Positions 30,813 through 40,133 of a stretch of 64,000 nt of DNA are shown one piece after another. The position numbers and the translations under genes are program-made. Below the pieces are notes generated by a model that was not told where the DNA came from, did not search any database, and worked only from the letters and a program-made list of their open reading frames with translations. The stretch is taken from the NCBI GenBank assembly GCA_947446635.1, contig CANFHF010000002.1, positions 62,001 through 126,000 of the forward strand. Direction: 5' to 3'. Within the stretch, counting starts at the first letter, position 1. The number at the start of each line of letters is the position of its first letter. The DNA is from Flavobacteriaceae bacterium (lineage in GTDB: Bacteria > Bacteroidota > Bacteroidia > Flavobacteriales > Flavobacteriaceae).

Positions 30813-31799
30813 ATGAAAGAAGAAAATAAAAGCACTATTTTAATCACGGGAGGAGCAGGATTTATAGGGTCTAATCTTTGTGAATATTTTATAAACAAAG
30901 GGCATAAAGTGATTTGTTTAGATAATTTTGCATCGGGACATAAGCATAATTTGAAGGATTTTATAAACGACGCCAACTTCAATTTGATTGAAGGCGATAT
31001 TCGTAATTTGATGGATTGTCACAATGCGGTTCAGGGAGTGGACTATGTTTTACATCAAGCTGCTTTGGGGTCTGTACCCCGCTCTATTAATGATCCAGTT
31101 ACAACTAATGATGTCAATGTTTCTGGTTTTTTGAATATGCTTGTGGCTTCTCGAGATGCCAAGGTAAAACGATTTGTATACGCGGCGAGCTCATCAACAT
31201 ACGGAGATTCAGTTGGATTGCCAAAAGTAGAAGAGGTAATCGGGAAACCGCTTTCGCCATATGCAATAACGAAATATGTAAACGAATTGTATGCAGAAAT
31301 TTTTAGTCGTACGTATGGTTTGGAAACAATTGGCCTGCGTTATTTTAATGTTTTCGGAAGAAAGCAGGATCCAAACGGAGCCTATGCCGCAGTAATTCCA
31401 AAATTTGTGATGCAGTTAATGCAGTTGGAAAGCCCAAAAATAAATGGTGATGGAAACTATTCTCGCGATTTTACTTATATCGATAATGTGATACAAATGA
31501 ATGAATTGGCCATGACTACAGCCAATAAAGAGGCAATAAATACAGTCTACAATACGGCTTATGGAGATAGGAATACCTTGAACAATTTGGCGGATTATTT
31601 GAAGAAATTCTTGTCCCAATACGACCCAAAAATAGCTAATATTGCAGTGGAATATGCTCCTAATAGGATGGGAGATATCCCTCATTCCTTGGCAAGTATT
31701 GAAAAAGCGAAAACATTGTTAGGGTATAATCCGCAATTTTCCATGGAGGAAGGATTAAAAGTAGCGGTAAAATGGTACTGGGAAAATTTAAAACAGTAA
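30813..31799 (+). CDS. UDP-N-acetylhexosamine 4-epimerase, WbpP/TviC-like (extended SDR)
   Basis: A 328-residue extended short-chain dehydrogenase. It has the NAD-binding TGGAGFIGSN motif near residues 12-21, the catalytic Ser/Tyr/Lys triad (AASSSTYGD, YAITK) and the GLRYFNVFGRKQDPNGAYAAVIP segment typical of WbpP/TviC/Gne epimerases. Such enzymes interconvert UDP-GlcNAc and UDP-GalNAc or their uronic acids. The WbpA/TviB-type dehydrogenase at 35436 is a likely pathway partner, as in Vi antigen and P. aeruginosa O6. Substrate choice cannot be read from sequence alone. Confidence 0.85.
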   Translation: MKEENKSTILITGGAGFIGSNLCEYFINKGHKVICLDNFASGHKHNLKDFINDANFNLIEGDIRNLMDCHNAVQGVDYVLHQAALGSVPRSINDPVTTNDVNVSGFLNMLVASRDAKVKRFVYAASSSTYGDSVGLPKVEEVIGKPLSPYAITKYVNELYAEIFSRTYGLETIGLRYFNVFGRKQDPNGAYAAVIPKFVMQLMQLESPKINGDGNYSRDFTYIDNVIQMNELAMTTANKEAINTVYNTAYGDRNTLNNLADYLKKFLSQYDPKIANIAVEYAPNRMGDIPHSLASIEKAKTLLGYNPQFSMEEGLKVAVKWYWENLKQ

Positions 31800-31829
31800 T
31801 TAGGGTTTAAATAGAAAAATATAATAGAA

Positions 31830-33221
31830 ATGAAAATATCAAAAATTTGTTGCATTGGCGCAGGCTACGTAGGAGGTCCAACAATGGCCGTTATTGCACA
31901 AAAATGCCCGCACATTCAAGTTACGGTAGTCGATTTGAATGTGGAACGAATTGTAGCTTGGAATGACGAAAATAGCGACAATATCCCTATTTATGAACCA
32001 GGATTAAGTGCTATTATCGCTGAAACCAGAGGGAAAAACCTGTTTTTTTCTACTGATGTTGAAAAGGCAATCGATGAAGCCCAAATTATCTTTATATCGG
32101 TAAATACGCCAACAAAAACTTATGGTAAAGGCAAAGGAATGGCAGCTGATTTAAAATATATTGAATTGTGCGCTAGGCAAATAGCTAAAATAGCCAAAGA
32201 CAATAAAATTGTGGTTGAGAAATCCACGTTACCAGTACGGACAGCAGAAGCTATCAAAAGTATTTTGGATAATACTGGGAATGGAGTACAATTTCAAATT
32301 CTTTCCAATCCCGAGTTTCTTGCAGAAGGGACTGCCGTACAGGATTTATTGTGTCCTGATAGAATATTAATTGGAGGAGATACCTCAATAGAAGGACAAA
32401 AAGCCATACAATCGCTTGTGGATGTCTATTCTAATTGGGTGGCTCCTGAAAAAATATTGACTACCAATGTGTGGTCGTCTGAATTGTCAAAATTGACAGC
32501 CAACGCTTTTTTGGCCCAAAGAATTTCCTCTATAAATGCTTTGTCGGAGCTTTGTGAAAAAACGGGCGCCAACATTAACGAAGTAGCAAAAGCTATCGGA
32601 ATGGACAGCAGAATAGGTCCTAAGTTTCTAAAAGCGTCTGTTGGGTTTGGGGGTTCTTGTTTTCAGAAAGACATCTTAAACTTGGTTTACATTGCTAAAT
32701 CCTATGGTTTGAATGAAGTGGCTGATTATTGGGAACAGGTAATTATCATGAACGACCATCAGAAAAAGCGTTTTTCCAATACAATAGTAAAAACTCTTTA
32801 CAACACCGTTGCCGATAAAAAAATTGCATTCTTGGGCTGGGCTTTCAAAAAAGACACTAATGATACCAGAGAATCAGCAGCAATTTATGTTGCCAATGAA
32901 TTGATTGGCGAACAGGCTAAAATTGCCGTTTTTGATCCAAAGGTGTCTTTTAAAAAAATCTTAGCCGATTTAGATTATTTAGAGACTAGAACGTCAGAAA
33001 ACAATGCGAATAGTATTATTTCATTTGAGAATCCTTATGAGGCTTGCAAAAATGCACATGCAATAGCGATATTGACTGAGTGGGATGAGTTCGTACATTA
33101 CGATTGGCAAAAAATTTATGATGCTATGCAAAAACCAGCTTTTGTTTTTGATGGACGAAATATCCTCAACAAATCAGAATTGAAAGCTATTGGTTTTGTT
33201 TACCAAGCCATAGGATCATAG
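31830..33221 (+). CDS. UDP-glucose 6-dehydrogenase (eukaryote-like type)
   Basis: A 463-residue nucleotide-sugar dehydrogenase. It has the N-terminal [17 protein letters not shown]ossmann motif, the [14 protein letters not shown] and [14 protein letters not shown] segments, the catalytic Cys in [12 protein letters not shown] (about 277) and the [20 protein letters not shown]-binding stretch. Its length and these motifs fit the UGDH/TuaD type that oxidises UDP-glucose to UDP-glucuronate in two steps. It sits 30 bases after the epimerase. A second, different dehydrogenase lies at 35436, so at least two uronic acids may enter the glycan. Confidence 0.9.
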   Translation: MKISKICCIGAGYVGGPTMAVIAQKCPHIQVTVVDLNVERIVAWNDENSDNIPIYEPGLSAIIAETRGKNLFFSTDVEKAIDEAQIIFISVNTPTKTYGKGKGMAADLKYIELCARQIAKIAKDNKIVVEKSTLPVRTAEAIKSILDNTGNGVQFQILSNPEFLAEGTAVQDLLCPDRILIGGDTSIEGQKAIQSLVDVYSNWVAPEKILTTNVWSSELSKLTANAFLAQRISSINALSELCEKTGANINEVAKAIGMDSRIGPKFLKASVGFGGSCFQKDILNLVYIAKSYGLNEVADYWEQVIIMNDHQKKRFSNTIVKTLYNTVADKKIAFLGWAFKKDTNDTRESAAIYVANELIGEQAKIAVFDPKVSFKKILADLDYLETRTSENNANSIISFENPYEACKNAHAIAILTEWDEFVHYDWQKIYDAMQKPAFVFDGRNILNKSELKAIGFVYQAIGS

Positions 33222-33282
33222 CAAAATTGAAATAAAATTAAAAACAGGGTGTTTTTTCTATACCTAAAATATAATAAGCATA

Positions 33283-33774
33283 ATGAATTGGTACGTGGTC
33301 TATACAAAGCCTAGATGGGAAAAAAAAGTAGTTGAACAGCTAAACCAAAAAGGCATTGAATGTTATTGTCCTTTGATCACTCAGGTGAGACAATGGTCTG
33401 ATAGAAAAAAAAAGGTTGAAGTACCTCTTTTTAATTCGTATGTTTTTGTTCATTTAGAAGAATCGGATAGGAATTCAGTTTTTCTTTCTTCTGGGGTAGT
33501 GCGGTATTTGTTTTGGTTGGGAAAACCTGCTGTTGTTCGTGATGCAGAAATTGAAACTATAAAAAGTTGGCTGACGGGACCTAATAGCGCTAGTGTTTCA
33601 TTGGTTTCTTATCAAGTTGGCGACAGGATAAAATTGGATTCAGGTCCTTTTTCTAATCAGGAAGCAATTATTCAAGAAATAAACAAAACGCACTATGTAC
33701 TTGTTTTGGAATCCTTAGGGTGTGTATTAAAAATGAATATAAAAGGAAGTAATAATTCCATACAATCCATATAA
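33283..33774 (+). CDS. UpxY-family transcription antiterminator (NusG paralogue)
   Basis: A 163-residue NusG-like protein starting MNWYVVYTKPRWEKKVVEQL, with an NGN domain (about 1-100) and a KOW-like tail (VGDRIKLDSGPFSNQEAIIQEI). It resembles the UpxY proteins of Bacteroides capsule loci, which bind polymerase in the leader of their own operon and stop premature termination. Here it is the fifth gene of the locus, not the first. The 598-base gap after the next gene is therefore a candidate target region. It is clearly distinct from the housekeeping NusG at 6393. Confidence 0.85.
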   Translation: MNWYVVYTKPRWEKKVVEQLNQKGIECYCPLITQVRQWSDRKKKVEVPLFNSYVFVHLEESDRNSVFLSSGVVRYLFWLGKPAVVRDAEIETIKSWLTGPNSASVSLVSYQVGDRIKLDSGPFSNQEAIIQEINKTHYVLVLESLGCVLKMNIKGSNNSIQSI

Positions 33775-33790
33775 AGCAATAGAATTTCTC

Positions 33791-34837
33791 ATGAAAAATA
33801 TATTAATTACCGGCGGTGCCGGTTTTATTGGTTCTCACGTTGTAAGACGATTTGTCACTAAATATAAAAACTACCATATTTTTAATCTGGATGCCCTTAC
33901 GTATGCTGGAAATCTAGAAAATCTTGTCGACATAGAAAAAGCATCTAATTATACTTTCGTAAAAGGGGATATCACTCATGACGATTTTATTTTGGATTTG
34001 TTCCAGAAACATCAGTTTGAAGGGGTCATCCATTTGGCTGCCGAATCGCATGTAGATCGTTCTATCGAGGATCCTATGGCTTTTGTCAAAACTAATGTGA
34101 TTGGCACCGTAAACTTGCTCAATGCCGCTAGAAAAATTTGGGGGAACAACACCGAAGAAAAACGATTTTATCACGTCAGTACGGATGAGGTTTATGGGTC
34201 ATTGGGAGTAGAGGGTTTGTTCACGGAAACCACACCTTACGACCCTAATTCACCTTATTCGGCTTCTAAAGCGAGTTCCGATCATTTTGTGAGAGCATAT
34301 GGGGAAACATATAACTTGCCTTATGTGATTACCAATTGTTCTAATAATTATGGCCCCAATCATTTTCCTGAAAAACTGATTCCATTATTCATTAATAATA
34401 TCATCAACAAAAAACCGCTGCCAGTTTATGGTGACGGAAATTATACTCGTGATTGGTTATTTGTAAAAGACCATGCCGTGGCCATTGATTTGGTTTTTCA
34501 CCAAGGAAAAAATCATGAGACCTATAACATTGGAGGTTTTAATGAATGGAAAAATATTGATTTGGTAAAGGTTTTATGTCAAATTATGGATACGAAATTG
34601 GGAAGGACAGCAGGAAAGTCGTCGGAATTAATAACCTATGTAAAAGACAGGCCAGGACACGATTTGCGATATGCTATCGATGCGGCAAAAATAAATAGGG
34701 AATTAGGATGGAAACCCTCTGTTACTTTTGAACAGGGATTAGAAATAACCATAGATTGGTATCTTCAGAACCAAGATTGGTTGAATCATGTTACTTCAGG
34801 TGAATATGCGGCTTATTACAAAAAGCAATACGTTTAA
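33791..34837 (+). CDS. rfbB: dTDP-glucose 4,6-dehydratase
   Basis: A 348-residue extended SDR. It has TGGAGFIGSH near residues 7-16, the RfbB-specific VSTDEVYGSLG (about 127-137) with catalytic Asp-Glu, YSASKASSDHFVRAY with the Tyr/Lys pair, and NCSNNYGPNHFPEKLIPL. It makes dTDP-4-keto-6-deoxyglucose, which the two DegT-type aminotransferases downstream (38977, 44079) could use. No RfbA thymidylyltransferase is in the window. It starts 16 bases after the UpxY gene. Confidence 0.94.
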   Translation: MKNILITGGAGFIGSHVVRRFVTKYKNYHIFNLDALTYAGNLENLVDIEKASNYTFVKGDITHDDFILDLFQKHQFEGVIHLAAESHVDRSIEDPMAFVKTNVIGTVNLLNAARKIWGNNTEEKRFYHVSTDEVYGSLGVEGLFTETTPYDPNSPYSASKASSDHFVRAYGETYNLPYVITNCSNNYGPNHFPEKLIPLFINNIINKKPLPVYGDGNYTRDWLFVKDHAVAIDLVFHQGKNHETYNIGGFNEWKNIDLVKVLCQIMDTKLGRTAGKSSELITYVKDRPGHDLRYAIDAAKINRELGWKPSVTFEQGLEITIDWYLQNQDWLNHVTSGEYAAYYKKQYV

Positions 34838-35435
34838 TGATTATTTTAACAAACTATTTTTAGTATAAAAGTCATATTTTAAATCACCTTCTCTTCAATA
34901 AAAAAACCGAATTTTTTCAAGAAACAGAAAAGTCATATTAACAGTATCATAAAGTTATAAATATTTGTATTAAATTTTCTTCACGAATTTCGGGAATCCC
35001 TACTAATTTATTCTAGGTTGTTTATAACAATCGATTTCTCTCTTTTTATTTCTATACCATTTTTAAACTACGAATCTAAAAGAGTAATCTTCTTATTTTG
35101 TAATAAATAATTAGTATGATTATTTTAACTTTTGGTTATTATTAGTAATCTATCTAACTATGTCTTTGGTACTCAAAAAAAGTAATAACATTTTGAAAAT
35201 TAGAAGGAATAATTGATTTATGTAAAGTCATAAATTATTGATTATATTGACATTAACTTTTTTTGGTTGAAATTGAAGTTGTAATAAGATTTTAACGAAA
35301 TTAAAATGCAAAAAAACAAACATTTTGTAGTTATATTTACGCGCTAAACAGTCCTTTTTCCAATTCGCTTTGTGAGTTGGAAAAGCGAAGCTGTGAATTG
35401 ACTTTTGTAAAAAAGTAAAAATTAGTAGAAACTTA
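34838..35435. other. 598-base gap inside the polysaccharide locus
   Basis: No gene is supported here. The region holds two exact copies of AAAAGTCATATT (34867-34878 and 34928-34939) and a partial third (35224-35232). An 11-bp hairpin lies at 35356-35384. No exact TAnnTTTG box was found on the plus strand. It separates rfbB from the second dehydrogenase and may carry an internal promoter or leader. Confidence 0.6.
35356..35384 (+). other. Leader stem-loop upstream of the second nucleotide-sugar dehydrogenase
   Basis: TTTTCCAATTC pairs with GAGTTGGAAAA (one G-T wobble) around a 7-base loop, 51 bases before the ATG at 35436. It is not followed by a T-run, so it is not a simple terminator. Confidence 0.4.
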
Positions 35436-36719
35436 ATGGGAATAGATATAAAAATAGCAGTTATTGGTTTGGGTTACGTTGGTTTGCCCCTGGCGCGATT
35501 GTTGGCCACTAAACATCCTGTGGTAGGATTTGACATCAATCACGCTAGAGTGAATTCACTTCAATCGGGTATTGACACAACACTAGAAATAGATGACGCC
35601 ACATTACAAAAAGTCTTGCTCAAAAAATCAGACACTTCCATAGGTTTGTTTTGCACTACAGTCTTGGAAGATATAGCCGATTGTAATTATTACATCATCA
35701 CGGTTCCCACTCCGGTGGACAAAAACAATCGTCCTGATTTGACACCTCTGTACAAGTCAAGCGAAACAGTTGGAAAAGTATTGAAAAAAGGCGATATTGT
35801 TATTTATGAGTCTACAGTATATCCTGGTGTTACCGAGGAGGAATGTGTGCCAGTATTGGAGAAAGTTTCGGGATTACGATTTAACGTTGATTTTTTTGCG
35901 GGTTATTCACCAGAACGAATCAATCCAGGCGACAAAGAACACACCGTAGAAAAAATATTAAAAGTAACTTCAGGTTCTACTCCTGAAATTGGCCAAAAAG
36001 TAAACGAATTATATCAGACGGTAATCACTGCAGGTACCTATCTCGCACCCACAATTAAAGTAGCGGAAGCAGCTAAGGTAATTGAAAATTCGCAGCGCGA
36101 CATCAACATTGCTTTTGTTAACGAATTGGCTAAAATATTCAATTTAATGGACATCGATACGCACGCTGTTTTAGAGGCTGCAGGAACCAAATGGAATTTC
36201 CTTCCTTTCAAACCCGGATTGGTTGGTGGCCATTGCATAGGGGTCGATCCGTATTATTTGGCACAACGTGCCCAAGAATTTGGTTACCATCCTGAAATAA
36301 TTTTGGCTGGAAGACGGTTGAATGATAGTATGGGAGACTATGTAGCGTCGCAAGTGGTGAAACTGATGATTAAAAAAGGAATTGTGGTAAATGGCGCTAA
36401 GCTATTAATGTTGGGAATTACTTTTAAAGAAAACTGCCCCGACGTGCGCAATACAAAAATTGTGGATGTCATCACTGCTTTAACCGATTATGGTATAACA
36501 GTGAGTATTTATGATCCTTGGGCTAATCCTGCTGAGGTTCAACACGAATATCAATTGACAACATCCACAGACTTACCCCATCATAAATTTGACGCACTCG
36601 TTTTGGGTGTGGCACACCAAGAATTTTTAAACTTGGATTTATCCCAATTGCAAAACAACAATAGTTTATTGTATGATGTAAAAGGGGTTTTGGGCAATGA
36701 GGTAGATGGGAGATTGTAA
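35436..36719 (+). CDS. UDP-N-acetylhexosamine dehydrogenase, WbpA/TviB-like
   Basis: A 427-residue nucleotide-sugar dehydrogenase. It has IAVIGLGYVGLPLARLLA at the N-terminus, YESTVYPGVTEEECVPVLE, GYSPERINPGDKEHTVEKI and the catalytic Cys in VGGHCIGVDPYYLA (about residue 267), with GITFKENCPDVRNTKIVD near the end. These are hallmarks of the UDP-HexNAc (ManNAc, GlcNAc or GalNAc) 6-dehydrogenases WecC, WbpA and TviB. The product would be a HexNAc uronate. The epimerase at 30813 is its likely partner. It follows a 598-base gap and may start a sub-operon. Confidence 0.9.
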   Translation: MGIDIKIAVIGLGYVGLPLARLLATKHPVVGFDINHARVNSLQSGIDTTLEIDDATLQKVLLKKSDTSIGLFCTTVLEDIADCNYYIITVPTPVDKNNRPDLTPLYKSSETVGKVLKKGDIVIYESTVYPGVTEEECVPVLEKVSGLRFNVDFFAGYSPERINPGDKEHTVEKILKVTSGSTPEIGQKVNELYQTVITAGTYLAPTIKVAEAAKVIENSQRDINIAFVNELAKIFNLMDIDTHAVLEAAGTKWNFLPFKPGLVGGHCIGVDPYYLAQRAQEFGYHPEIILAGRRLNDSMGDYVASQVVKLMIKKGIVVNGAKLLMLGITFKENCPDVRNTKIVDVITALTDYGITVSIYDPWANPAEVQHEYQLTTSTDLPHHKFDALVLGVAHQEFLNLDLSQLQNNNSLLYDVKGVLGNEVDGRL

Positions 36720-36785
36720 CATGATTATTCAGAAACAGGAAAGTTTATTTGGCAACAAAATCAACACAATAATTACAATTCAATA

Positions 36786-37143
36786 ATGAGCCCTTATTTT
36801 TATATTTATAGCACTTTGTTTTTTAAGGTTTACGAACAGATTTTGTTGAAATGGAGATTGTCGTCCTTGAGATTGTTTTACCCGGGGGTTGTTGGATAAA
36901 ATACTTTATTTATTGAAATTAATCTTTGACCCCTTCGTTTTATCTGGATTTGCCTCCGCTTTTATAGCCTCTTTATTTTGGATGGCCGCCATGACGAAAT
37001 TTGAAATTACCCAAGCCTATCCTTTTATGAGCCTAGCACCTGCCGTAGTTTTTGTAATTGGGATAGTGTTTTTGGAAGAAGCATTCACCATAGGGAAGGT
37101 TGTGGGATTGGTATTAATTGTTTTAGGTTTAATAAAGTACTAG
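36786..37143 (+). pseudogene. Frameshifted EamA/SMR-type small membrane carrier
   Basis: Two reading frames together spell one small multidrug-resistance/ArnE-like protein of about 118 residues. Frame 1 from the ATG at 36786 (MSPYFYIYSTLFFKVYEQ...) stops at 36897-36899. The continuation LLDKILYLLKLIFDPFVLSG runs in the next frame to 37143. The switch falls at five G residues (36884-36888); removing one G joins them as YPGLLDKI. The second part has three hydrophobic helices. Relatives are four-helix carriers linked to lipid-linked sugar flipping. It precedes a GtrB/ArnC-like transferase. It could be a true mutation or a sequencing error. Confidence 0.75.
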
Positions 37144-37270
37144 ATTTATTTGACACAGATTTGCACAGATTAATTCGTTAAATAACTTTAAAATTCTTTT
37201 TAATAATTGCGACAACATATCTTTCGTGCGACTTACAGTAATATCTTATAAAAATAAAAAGTATCTAACT

Positions 37271-38203
37271 ATGAATCAAATACCACATATTTCAATAGTA
37301 AGTCCAGTCTATAGAGCTGAAAACATTGTTGGAAAACTAGTAGATGAAATAAAGAAAGTGATGATACAAATGAACCTCACTTATGAAATTATTCTAGTTG
37401 ACGATAGAAGTCCAGATAATTCATGGGAAGCAATGAAACAAATATCTTCAAAAAATTCTGAAGTTAAAAGTATCCGATTGAGTAGAAATTTTGGGCAACA
37501 TCCTGCGATCATGGCAGGACTTTCAAAAACCAAGGGAGAATGGATTGTTGTCATTGATTGTGATTTGCAAGATCAACCCAAAGAAATCGAGAAATTATAT
37601 CGTAAAGCAGTAGATGGATATGATATTGTATTGGCCAAAAGAGAAAATCGTAAGGATGGATTTTTTAAAAAAATATCTTCAAAATTATTTTATGTAGTTT
37701 TTAATTATTTATCGGGCATAGAAATAAATAGTGAGGTGGCTAATTTTGGGATTTACAATAAAAAAGTAATTAAATCCATAGCGCAGATAAACGATTACAT
37801 CAAATTTTTTCCTTTATTTGTTCAATGGGTTGGGTTCAAATCCACTTCAATCGTGGTGGAGCATAATGAAAGAGTAGATGGTAAATCATCTTATAACTTA
37901 CTGAAATTAATGTCTTTAGCATTTAACATCATAATTTCATTTTCTGACAAGCCTTTGAAAATATTTACTTTTTTAGGATTGTCAATTTCCAGCATTTCAT
38001 TTTTATCGGGTTGTTATTATCTGTTTATGGCACTATCTGGACAAATTAAAGAGCCTGGTTTTAGCTCGTTGATTATTTCAATTTGGTTATTGTCAGGTAT
38101 AATAATCTCAATTATTGGAATTGTAGGCATCTATTTAGGGAAAACTTTCAATCAGGTAAAAAACAGACCTATATATATTATCGATGAAAAATATGGGGAT
38201 TAA
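37271..38203 (+). CDS. GT2 glycosyltransferase, ArnC/GtrB-like, membrane-anchored
   Basis: A 310-residue protein from the ATG at 37271 (MNQIPHISIVSPVYRAE); the GTG 15 codons earlier adds no family-like sequence. It has a GT2 catalytic domain with VDDRSPDNSW and DCDLQDQPKEIEKL, and two C-terminal hydrophobic helices (about residues 235-260 and 270-295). This is the dolichol-phosphate-mannose-synthase-like type that charges undecaprenyl phosphate with a sugar. The adjacent frameshifted carrier would be its flippase partner. The last 20 bases overlap the next gene. Confidence 0.88.
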   Translation: MNQIPHISIVSPVYRAENIVGKLVDEIKKVMIQMNLTYEIILVDDRSPDNSWEAMKQISSKNSEVKSIRLSRNFGQHPAIMAGLSKTKGEWIVVIDCDLQDQPKEIEKLYRKAVDGYDIVLAKRENRKDGFFKKISSKLFYVVFNYLSGIEINSEVANFGIYNKKVIKSIAQINDYIKFFPLFVQWVGFKSTSIVVEHNERVDGKSSYNLLKLMSLAFNIIISFSDKPLKIFTFLGLSISSISFLSGCYYLFMALSGQIKEPGFSSLIISIWLLSGIIISIIGIVGIYLGKTFNQVKNRPIYIIDEKYGD

Positions 38204-38897
38204 CAGATTAGCATGGGACAGTGATTTTTTTGGTTTACAAGTCGGTGAGACAGAAAATGATACAAATTTATTAAATTTGGATAATTATGATTTAATTATT
38301 ATAAAACAGAATAGAGATGAAATCGTAAATTTTCCAAATTTTGAGAAAACATTTCAGGAAACCAAGGTGATTTTTAATAAAATATTGAATTATGATAGTT
38401 TATGTTGTAATGATACTTCAGTAATAGATTTTGATGACATTCCAATTCGTAAAGATTTTTTTTATCCCTTAGCTTTTGAAAGTGGAAAATATAGCCGATT
38501 CAAATTAGACCCAAACTTTAATCAGAATAAATTTGAGTTATTATACTGTAAATGGGTTGATAATAGTGTTACTAAGGAATTTGCCGATAAGATTTTTTAT
38601 ATCAAAGAATTGAATCAGGTAATAGGTTTTGTTAGTGTCAAAAACAATTTTGATTTTTCCACAATCGGGTTGATTGCTGTAGATGAAAATCATCAAGGAA
38701 AAGGGATTGGCAAAAAAATGGTATTAAAAGTAGAACAGTATTGCATGTCAAAAAATATTTTTGAGTTAAGAATTCCAACCCAAAAAGAGAATATACCCGG
38801 CTGTCACTTTTATAGTAATATGGGATTTTTTATTAAGGAAGAAACAATTTTTAAACACTATTGGAAAATAAGTTACATAAAAAAGAATAAATTTTAA
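38184..38897 (+). CDS. GNAT acetyltransferase, WecD/RffC-like
   Basis: A 237-residue protein with the WecD-type N-terminus INRLAWDSDFFGLQVGE and a C-terminal GNAT domain. The acetyl-CoA-binding motif is DENHQGKGIGKKMV (about residues 170-183). WecD N-acetylates dTDP-4-amino-4,6-dideoxygalactose to dTDP-Fuc4NAc. The WecE-like aminotransferase that would supply this substrate is the next gene, which supports the call. Start could be 38184 or 38193; both overlap the preceding gene. Confidence 0.82.
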   Translation: MKNMGINRLAWDSDFFGLQVGETENDTNLLNLDNYDLIIIKQNRDEIVNFPNFEKTFQETKVIFNKILNYDSLCCNDTSVIDFDDIPIRKDFFYPLAFESGKYSRFKLDPNFNQNKFELLYCKWVDNSVTKEFADKIFYIKELNQVIGFVSVKNNFDFSTIGLIAVDENHQGKGIGKKMVLKVEQYCMSKNIFELRIPTQKENIPGCHFYSNMGFFIKEETIFKHYWKISYIKKNKF

Positions 38898-38976
38898 ATT
38901 ATGGTTTTAGCTAAAAATAAATATCTAGATATTTTAGTTGAGATAGCTAAAAATAATAATTATTTAAGTTGGAATC

Positions 38977-40116
38977 ATGATACCATTTAACAAACCCTAT
39001 TTAACCGGGAAAGAAACTGATTATATCCATGATGCGGTAAATACAGGTAAAATTTCTGGTAATGGGAAGTACACCAAATTGTGCCAAGATTTTTTTGAAA
39101 GCAACTATGGTTTTAAAAAAGTACTCCTCACCACATCTTGCACTGATGCGCTTGAAATGTGTGCCATGTTGGCCAACATTAAAGAAGGGGATGAAATAAT
39201 AGTACCAAGTTTTACTTTTGTATCTACGGCGGTTGCTTTTGTAAGACAAGGTGCTAAAATTGTTTTTGCCGATTCGTATGAGGATAATCCTAATATTGAT
39301 GCAGCTAAAATTGAAGCATTAATCACTGCTAAAACGAAAGCGATAGTTCCTGTACATTATGCAGGAGTTGCCTGTGATATGGACAAAATAATGGCATTGG
39401 CAGAAAAATATAATCTATTGGTAATTGAAGATGCAGCACAAGCTATAGATAGTTATTATACAGGAAAAGACGGAGTCAAAAGAGCTTTGGGTAGTATAGG
39501 TCATTTGGCCGCCTTTTCATTTCATGAAACAAAAAATATTATTTCTGGCGAGGGAGGGATGTTAACCATTAATGATAATCGCTTTGTTCATAGGGCAGAA
39601 ATTATTTGGGAAAAAGGAACCAATCGAGCGGAGTTTTTTAGGGGGGAAGTCAATAAATACGGTTGGGTTGATACAGGTTCATCTTTTTTACCATCAGAAA
39701 TTATTGCGGCTTTTTTGTGGGCTCAAATCGAAAATTTAGCGGACATTCAATCTAAACGAAAACTGCTTTGGGAGACTTATCAACAAGGAATAAAAAGTTT
39801 AAATTGTGAAGAAATCTTATTACCCACGCTGCCTGAATATGCCACCAATAATGCACACATGTTTTATGTGGTATTAGAAAATATAGAGCAAAGGAGCAAA
39901 CTAATTTTAGCCTTAAAAGAAAAAGGTTTTCATGCGGTGTTTCATTATTTGTCTTTGCATTCAAGCGATTTTTATAAAGACAAACATGATGGACGGGCAT
40001 TGTCTAATTCAGATAAATTCACGAATTGCTTGTTGAGATTACCATTCTATTACGAGTTAGAAAAAAATGATATTTTCAATATAATGGAAGTAATTAAAAT
40101 ACAAATGGTCTGTTAA
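38977..40116 (+). CDS. wecE: dTDP-4-amino-4,6-dideoxygalactose transaminase, WecE-like
   Basis: A 379-residue DegT/DnrJ/EryC1/StrS aminotransferase starting MIPFNKPYLTGKETDYIHDAV, the typical WecE/RffA N-terminus. PLP-site features are VPSFTFVSTAVAFVRQGA, VIEDAAQAIDSYY and the Schiff-base Lys in SFHETKNIISGEGG (about 185). It converts dTDP-4-keto-6-deoxyglucose (from RfbB) to dTDP-Fuc4N using glutamate. With the WecD-like gene upstream it forms a two-step Fuc4NAc module. Confidence 0.9.
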   Translation: MIPFNKPYLTGKETDYIHDAVNTGKISGNGKYTKLCQDFFESNYGFKKVLLTTSCTDALEMCAMLANIKEGDEIIVPSFTFVSTAVAFVRQGAKIVFADSYEDNPNIDAAKIEALITAKTKAIVPVHYAGVACDMDKIMALAEKYNLLVIEDAAQAIDSYYTGKDGVKRALGSIGHLAAFSFHETKNIISGEGGMLTINDNRFVHRAEIIWEKGTNRAEFFRGEVNKYGWVDTGSSFLPSEIIAAFLWAQIENLADIQSKRKLLWETYQQGIKSLNCEEILLPTLPEYATNNAHMFYVVLENIEQRSKLILALKEKGFHAVFHYLSLHSSDFYKDKHDGRALSNSDKFTNCLLRLPFYYELEKNDIFNIMEVIKIQMVC

Positions 40117-40133
40117 ATATTGTATTGTAAATT

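Noticed and set aside
37144..37225. Repeat-like ACAGATT strings after the frameshifted carrier
   Set aside because: Two short imperfect copies only, with no inverted ends or transposase; no mobile element is supported.
38901..38990. 29-codon ORF (MVLAKNKYLDILVEIAKNNN...) overlapping the wecE start
   Set aside because: It overlaps the WecE start, has no recognisable domain, and such short open frames are common by chance in AT-rich DNA.
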